NCBI GenBank assembly: GCA_009731375.1 | Contig: BJOX01000044.1 | Location: 1,046,188-1,069,333, forward strand | Source of the DNA: Paulinella micropora | Taxonomy: Eukaryota > Cercozoa > Imbricatea > Euglyphida | Direction of reading: 5' to 3' | Length of the DNA: 23,146 bases | Shown: piece by piece, positions 17,945-23,146 of the stretch | Numbering within the stretch: the stretch's first letter is position 1 | Layout: every line of letters starts with the position of its first letter | Program-made: the position numbers and the translations under genes | The notes under the pieces: generated by a model | What the model was told of the DNA's origin: nothing | Database searches by the model: none | The model's input: only the letters and a program-made list of their open reading frames with translations

Positions 17945-20629
17945 TTCCACCACCTCGAAACGATTACCTTGAGTAGTGTCCGGGTGGGATGACGTATCGG
18001 TCTCCGAGGCAGTGTTGTAGGCCTGATCTCGACCGAAATTCGGGTTGGAGCTTGCCCATGGGCCTCCTCCTCCTCTGGGTGGGGGGGCTGGAGCTCGAAC
18101 AGCTCTCCCTCCATAAGGGGTATATCCCCCGCCTCCTCCTCTTCCTCTCTGAGGGGTTCCTTGCCACCTCGAGGCTCCTCTCCATGTTCCTCCTCCTGCT
18201 CCTGCTCCTCCTCCTCGTCCTCCTGCTCCTGCTCCTCCTCGTCCTCTTTGAGAGGCCTTTAAGTTCTTTTGTCTCTCCCTTTCCTCCTTCTTCTCCTTCA
18301 TCCTCTTCATGTAGGTAATGATTGCCTCTCGTAACTCCTCATCATCACACATATTGGCATACCAACCTTCGTTCACAGCGGCAATCTGAAGCATATTGAA
18401 AAGGCCCGGTTCCTTGCCTTCCGTCCTGCTCAGAAAATTTGCCCTTGCTGTTGGGTTCTGCCTATCATGATTGAAAGAGCAGTCTCTGTTCTCCATCTGT
18501 GCCTTACACTGCAAGCCCGCGAACCACCTCCAACATGCGGTCTTCAGGTCTGGCTCTCTCTGTCTCTTCCAACCGGCAACTCTGTTTGTGTACGTGGCTT
18601 GTGCGCCAACAGGTACACCGCCTGCCTGTGCCGTATGTGCCTCCGTGAGCGAGTCCATGTTTGAGCATGCACTCATCACTTCTTGAAACAGTGCTGACGG
18701 AGCAACGCTTTGAACCGTATTTTCGAACACGTGTGTCTCGAGGAAGTTCTTGGACTTCACTGAGCTAAACGTCGAGCATTGTTGTATGAGCTGAGTAAGC
18801 TTACTCGGGTTAACTGTGTGTAACGCCGAAAAGAAATAGAGGATGATCGACTTGCGGCCATAGAATAGCCCATAGGAGGAAACTACCTCCGTAAGGGTCG
18901 CCGCCAAGCCAACAGCACTCCTCAAACTCATCGCCACTGTCTCAAAGATTTCAAATCCTATGAGAGTACCAGTGCAGAGATGCTGGTATCCATGAGATTG
19001 AAAATATGAAATGAGTGTGGCCACCGCCAGTTCACACTGAGCGTCTAGGCCTGTTGCATTGTTTCTCTTAATCTCCTCCTTCTTTCTCAAAAACTTGTAC
19101 TGTGTCAGATCAAATCCCTCCGAGACTAGAGATTGGTCAAAAACAGTAACAAGGGCCTCGTATTCCTGCGTTTCGTCGCAAGGAAAAGCCTTCATGCAGG
19201 CATTGATCTCTTTGAGCTTGCTCAAAAGCGAAGCATCAGAGTCTTTGTCTGAGCTCGTCTTGGCATATAGCATGAGACTTGCCACTCCTCCTTTCTTCCC
19301 CTTGAAGGCATTTATGATGTTCTGTCTGTCCTTCTTCTCCGTGTTTGTGACCACCACCGTAGTTGAGCCCGAGGGTGCAGGGGCTGGTGGGGCAGGAGCT
19401 GGTGGGGTCAAATATGTCGGAGGGTGTGTCTTTGCACCACTCACTTTTGCTTTCATTCTTTCCAGTCTCATCGTCTTCTCGAACTCCTCATTCTCTTTCG
19501 CCTTCTTCTTCTCAGATATCACCAGCTTTTGAGCATGAGTGATAAAGGCCACCAATTCAGAAGCAGATCTGAGAAAATTATATTTCTCCACATATTGGTC
19601 AACACCTGCTTTGTTGGCGACCGGTGGTGCGTTACTAAGTGATTTAAGGACAGAGTGATCCTTGGTAGGAATCCATCTCTTCCATGCCTCCTTGTGCAGT
19701 AACGCACCCATCAACAGTCTGATCTTGGTCAGAACTCTGTCGGTCTTCTCTAACTCATCAATCACAGGATGAGTTTCTCCTGCTGCCTTAATGCTTTTTT
19801 CCATCTCTGCCTTCCCCTCCTCCAAGGCCTTTATTTCCATTGTAAAAAAATGAAATATGCCACTCGAGTTTTTCGAACCCAGATTGGTCTTCATTTTTGT
19901 TACATCGACTGCCTCCTGACCAGTCGCGAGGAATCTGGCCGTTGCTCTTGGGTTTGTGTACTGGAGGTAACCCTCACATCGTGGGCCGTATGTACGTTCC
20001 CAAATCAGGGTTTGAGTGTACACCCCAAAGATAGCATCGAGTAATTCAAGGTGGGTGTGTGTGTCCCCAAACTTGATATGCTGTATCTTCTTTCTCTCTT
20101 CTGGATCAGAGACCAGTTTGCCGAGGAGCTGTGCTGTGTTTGATAATAGGATATAGACATCCTTTTTAGCACGACTTTTCTCTCTTCTTTGATCCTGAGG
20201 GATCCACACATAGGTATCCTTCTCTACCCCCATCTTGTTATCAAACTCTTCTTTAGTGAGGTCATAGTGGTCTTGCACCCACTGTTGTTCCTCCACTGTG
20301 ATCTCCTCTCCATCACTATGAATCAAGTCGATCATTTTTCGTCCTCCTCCTCCCGTGTAGGCAGGTGGTAAGGGATTACCATATGCTCCTCCTCCTCCCG
20401 TCTCTTCTTGTTCAAATCCTCCTTCATCTTCGTCTCCTCCATATCTTCCTTCATCATCCCAGCCCTCTTCTACTCCTCCTCCTACTCCTTCATCTCCTCC
20501 TCCTTCATTCAATCCTCCTCCTCCTCCTTCATTCAATCCTCTTCCTCCTCCTCCTCCTCCTGCTTCTTCTTCTTCTCTTCTTTGATCTGCCTCCGAGAAT
20601 TCACTCACTTCGGCGGTCTCTGTCGACAT
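17942..20629 (-). CDS. gag: Gag-like structural protein
   Basis: This 895-codon ORF starts ATG TCG ACA. Residues 1-95 are acidic and Gly-rich with two GGLNEGG-like repeats and a PPAY motif at 88-91. The middle (about 100-690) is helical and charged, with a Pro/Ala hinge, PAPAPPAPAPSG, and is presumably the capsid region; I recognise no named domain there. Near the C-terminus Cys699, Cys708, Cys717 and His721 form a C-x8-C-x8-C-x3-H pattern (CWRWFAGLQC to CSFNH), closer to a CCCH finger than to the retroviral CCHC knuckle. The tail is rich in RGG/GGR, an RNA-binding feature. The gag assignment rests on position before pol, nucleic-acid-binding end and element context. Confidence 0.82.
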   Translation of the reverse strand: MSTETAEVSEFSEADQRREEEEAGGGGGGRGLNEGGGGGLNEGGGDEGVGGGVEEGWDDEGRYGGDEDEGGFEQEETGGGGAYGNPLPPAYTGGGGRKMIDLIHSDGEEITVEEQQWVQDHYDLTKEEFDNKMGVEKDTYVWIPQDQRREKSRAKKDVYILLSNTAQLLGKLVSDPEERKKIQHIKFGDTHTHLELLDAIFGVYTQTLIWERTYGPRCEGYLQYTNPRATARFLATGQEAVDVTKMKTNLGSKNSSGIFHFFTMEIKALEEGKAEMEKSIKAAGETHPVIDELEKTDRVLTKIRLLMGALLHKEAWKRWIPTKDHSVLKSLSNAPPVANKAGVDQYVEKYNFLRSASELVAFITHAQKLVISEKKKAKENEEFEKTMRLERMKAKVSGAKTHPPTYLTPPAPAPPAPAPSGSTTVVVTNTEKKDRQNIINAFKGKKGGVASLMLYAKTSSDKDSDASLLSKLKEINACMKAFPCDETQEYEALVTVFDQSLVSEGFDLTQYKFLRKKEEIKRNNATGLDAQCELAVATLISYFQSHGYQHLCTGTLIGFEIFETVAMSLRSAVGLAATLTEVVSSYGLFYGRKSIILYFFSALHTVNPSKLTQLIQQCSTFSSVKSKNFLETHVFENTVQSVAPSALFQEVMSACSNMDSLTEAHTAQAGGVPVGAQATYTNRVAGWKRQREPDLKTACWRWFAGLQCKAQMENRDCSFNHDRQNPTARANFLSRTEGKEPGLFNMLQIAAVNEGWYANMCDDEELREAIITYMKRMKEKKEERERQKNLKASQRGRGGAGAGGRGGGAGAGGGTWRGASRWQGTPQRGRGGGGGYTPYGGRAVRAPAPPPRGGGGPWASSNPNFGRDQAYNTASETDTSSHPDTTQGNRFEVVE

Positions 20630-21400
20630 GATGTCGTAGTAGTGATCAACAGGAGGACAGTGTCAGCTCCTATGTTTGGTTTTTGTTCGTTTGTGTTCTG
20701 TTCCTCCTTCAGTCGATTGACTAGTGAAGAGAGAAACTAATAGAGAGGGTAGGATAAGATTCCCTGTCCTCTATGAAACACTGTTTGTATGTTTGTTTTT
20801 GTTTGAGAAAAATAGTCTTTGAGACTTTCTCCGATTTCTTGTTCTCCTTACTCAGATTACTTTCTCCTCCTTCTTTTCTATATTGTATCTAGTATGAGGC
20901 ACTTGGACCTACACACAGATAGTAATAGAGAAGCTAGAAAAGCTCTCCTTGAGAAGTCGACAGTCGGTCGGATAGGTTCTCAGACCTACCTTTAGAAAAC
21001 GATCAGAGATTTGCAAAAATACTCTGACGTATGTGTGAGATAATGCAGATAAATGCACAAACTAGAAGGGTAGAGTGTTGTGCTCCTGTCCCTATGCTTG
21101 TTTGTGTTTTGTGTGTGTTCCTTCACTCTTCTGTCCACCTCCTTCTTCTTGGTCTCTGCTCTTGAACAGCAAGAACGACAGAGAGTTTGTATCTGATGTC
21201 TCCTTGTGAGCACACAGATACTGATTGGGCTAGAGGGTACGAGACAACTGCTTGAGACCAATCAAATTATTTGTTTTGTGAAAGAGTTATGAGGGAGCTG
21301 TGTTGGAGTATTTGTTTTCGTCTGACGTCCCCGTGTGAGACAGGTCAGTGAAAATTCACTCTGTTGCCTGTGTGGCAAAGCAGAAAGAAATCACCCTAGT
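20630..21400 (-). other. 5' leader of the retrotransposon
   Basis: About 770 nt lie between the primer-binding region and the gag ATG on the element strand. Frames here are short; the longest is 89 codons (20992-21261), which I do not believe in without other support. Packaging signals would be expected here but cannot be read by eye. Confidence 0.6.
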
Positions 21401-21413
21401 GATGTGGACTCCA
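21396..21413 (-). promoter_or_regulatory. Putative primer-binding site
   Basis: Two bases inside the 5' LTR the element strand reads TGGAGTCCACATCACTAG. TGG at this spot pairs with a tRNA CCA end. I could not match the rest to a standard tRNA, so the priming tRNA is open. Confidence 0.6.
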
Positions 21414-21415
21414 AA

Positions 21416-21652
21416 TGTAATGCCCCCAACGATAGCTCGTAAAAAGTCGGTAATACAACCAAACACAGTCCTCAAGAATGAGAATGATGTCTCGTTGTAT
21501 TAGCTCAGTGAAGCCAAAAAGGAAAACGGCAACAGACCAGGAATAAAATGGCATCAGGTCCAATCCGGACAAATAATACTGAAAAACAAGCTGGTGCACC
21601 TGTCACCAGGAAAAGGTATTTTTTACCGGCTATCCGGGGGGTGATGCCTACA
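21416..21652 (-). repeat. 5' LTR
   Basis: It is identical by eye to the 3' LTR over 237 bp. Transcription of the element is expected to start within it and run toward lower coordinates. A continuous open frame of about 60 codons crosses it, but the same is true of many short AT-balanced sequences. Confidence 0.96.
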
Positions 21653-21656
21653 CGGA
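21653..21656. repeat. Target site duplication CGGA (right)
   Basis: It matches 11039-11042 on the other side of the element. Confidence 0.8.
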
Positions 21657-22223
21657 GTCCCTACTTTAGGTATTCCTCAGTCTTCATATCGTTAGTAACA
21701 GTTATCTGTTTACCTACTATCGTAACAGTCAGTCTTCGAGTCTGACAAACAAATGCGCCGGTGGAACTATTACTAATAATACCACTGGACACTGATCTGA
21801 TTCGAGCCACGGTCCGGTCTGAGTCACAGGCTCCGAGACTCCTACAGCGCGAGTTATAAGTGCGAAACAATAATGCCGTTCACTGAGTCGGACTAGCTAT
21901 AATTAATCATTTAAATATTGTCATTAGTTATATACTGATATACTAAACTTGACTGGCTGGCACTCGATATCATTATCATACTAAAAGTTAACTAAGATTA
22001 ATGATAAAAGTCACTTGAGCTAGATTCAAGTTATTGTAAAATCCACCAAGTCGGCTGTCGGATCAAACTCGTCGCGAGATCCTAACTTCAAGAACTTAAA
22101 GTTAAAGTTTACGCTCAGAGCCTCTGTCATCGAATAATTGACTTCAACAACACTCGTAGGTGGTTGAGTGGGAAGCCGCCACAAGCGGCACGGCAGGCCG
22201 CAGATTTCAGAATCGTTGCCAGT
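21657..22223. other. AT-rich unique flank, no gene seen
   Basis: This non-coding unique sequence continues the pre-insertion locus. It has several GAGTC/GACTC words and AT-rich stretches. Frames are short and carry no recognisable domain. Confidence 0.6.
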
Positions 22224-22454
22224 NNNNNNNNNNNNNNNNNNNNNNNNNNNNNNNNNNNNNNNNNNNNNNNNNNNNNNNNNNNNNNNNNNNNNNNNNNNNN
22301 NNNNNNNNNNNNNNNNNNNNNNNNNNNNNNNNNNNNNNNNNNNNNNNNNNNNNNNNNNNNNNNNNNNNNNNNNNNNNNNNNNNNNNNNNNNNNNNNNNNN
22401 NNNNNNNNNNNNNNNNNNNNNNNNNNNNNNNNNNNNNNNNNNNNNNNNNNNNNN
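22224..22454. other. Assembly gap (231 N)
   Basis: The run of N is followed immediately by a poly-A tract, again suggesting a homopolymer or repeat breakpoint. Confidence 0.99.
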
Positions 22455-22455
22455 G

Positions 22456-22531
<76 letters not shown>
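22455..22531. repeat. Poly-A tract and (GA)n
   Basis: G followed by about 38 A (22456-22493) passes into a (GA)n run. Confidence 0.95.
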
Positions 22532-22532
<1 letters not shown>

Positions 22533-22619
22533 GTGGCTCCATGTTTATTTGCTCATGGCTTTCTCCAGCAAGTCGTCAAAAGCTGCATGGGCCTGAGCAC
22601 ACAGATATTTTATACATGT

Positions 22620-22628
22620 ATTTATTAC

Positions 22629-22679
<51 letters not shown>

Positions 22680-22832
22680 TATTATTATTATTATTATTTT
22701 AAACATGTATTTATTACTATTATTATTATTATTATTATTATTGTTCTTGTTCTTGCTATTATTATTATTTATTATTATTATTATTATTATTATTTTAAAC
22801 ATGTATTTATTACTATTATTATTATTATTATA

Positions 22833-22874
<42 letters not shown>

Positions 22875-22902
22875 GTTGTTGTTCTTGTCCTTGTTATTAT
22901 TA

Positions 22903-22961
<59 letters not shown>

Positions 22962-22965
22962 TTGG
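22620..22965. repeat. (TTA)n blocks with higher-order repeat
   Basis: ATT trinucleotide arrays are divided by recurring short islands. ACATGTATTTATTACTATT occurs three times (about 22614, 22703 and 22799), and GTTCTTGTTCTTG-like islands twice (about 22742 and 22880). The whole block therefore repeats with a period near 90-96 bp. Confidence 0.88.
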
Positions 22966-23146
22966 AGTGTTGACTGTGACATATTTGAGGGAAATCCCGA
23001 TGAAAAAACCTAGTCACACTTGCTAAACAGAGTTCCAGCCCAATGGCCTCAAGGCGTTAAACTGTGACGCCAACTCATAACCCTTTGGTGGTAGATGCTG
23101 GGGAGGAGGGTCGTTGCGCGCGTAAAAGATCTTAAACTCCGCATAT
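22966..23146. other. Unique sequence at window end, no gene seen
   Basis: About 180 bp of mixed-composition sequence without an ORF or motif I can support. Confidence 0.55.

Larger units (their letters stand above)
11043..21652 (-). mobile_element. Full-length Ty3/gypsy-type LTR retrotransposon (10.6 kb)
   Basis: This is a complete element on the minus strand. It has identical 237-bp LTRs starting TGTA and ending TACA, a CGGA target duplication, a primer-site-like TGGAGTCCACATC two bases inside the 5' LTR, a purine tract at the 3' LTR, and gag and pol ORFs in one frame separated by a single TGA. The pol order protease, reverse transcriptase, RNase H, integrase places it in Ty3/gypsy (Metaviridae-like) rather than Ty1/copia. 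Identical LTRs and open frames indicate a recent, perhaps still competent insertion. I see no envelope-like gene and no chromodomain I could recognise. Confidence 0.95.

Noticed and set aside
19059-19532. 157-codon + frame antisense to gag
   Set aside because: It is opposite to the gag coding strand and of low-complexity composition; a shadow frame.
10633-22223. An older transposon with terminal inverted repeats around the LTR element
   Set aside because: The two flanks share words such as GAGTC and TTGACTTCA, but I could not align a convincing inverted or direct repeat.

Overview
This window comes from a eukaryotic nuclear genome. It has spliced exons, very dense microsatellites, three runs of N and a complete LTR retrotransposon. 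I see no rRNA, tRNA or prokaryotic signal. The GT47 exostosin-type glycosyltransferase and the repeat-laden introns would fit an alga or other protist, but I cannot name the lineage from the sequence.

Region 1 (1 to about 9.6 kb) looks like simple-sequence wasteland. Reading it exon by exon recovers one split gene on the + strand. Eleven short exons (392-465, 1135-1196, 1768-1837, 2172-2611, 2738-2790, 3258-3302, 3777-3808, 6086-6142, 6904-6952, 7879-7998, 9254-9363) join with compatible codon phases into a partial exostosin (GT47) domain of about 370 residues. Ten of the eleven exons are followed by GT and one by GC. Its introns are almost entirely tetranucleotide and dinucleotide arrays plus two minisatellites (29-bp and 33-bp units). 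Fragments of five exons have been re-duplicated inside neighbouring introns. The most striking case is a run of 16 partial copies of the exon 8 start, each behind an AG acceptor, leading up to the one complete exon 8. Both ends of the gene lie outside the window or in the N gap.

Region 2 (about 10.0-11.04 kb and 21.65-22.22 kb) is unique, mostly non-repetitive sequence with no gene I can support. It is the target of a transposon insertion.

Region 3 (11043-21652, minus strand) is a full-length Ty3/gypsy-type LTR retrotransposon. Its two 237-bp LTRs are identical by eye and it is flanked by a 4-bp CGGA duplication, so insertion was recent. A long gag ORF (895 codons) is followed in the same frame, after a single UGA, by a pol ORF with protease-like, reverse transcriptase, RNase H and integrase domains and a C-terminal extension of about 300 residues. 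The layout suggests Pol is made by UGA readthrough.

Region 4 (22.2-23.15 kb) holds an N gap, a poly-A/GA tract, TTA-repeat blocks with a higher-order period, and about 180 bp of unique sequence.

The gene and the transposon appear unrelated. Long open frames running through the microsatellites are artefacts and are not annotated.
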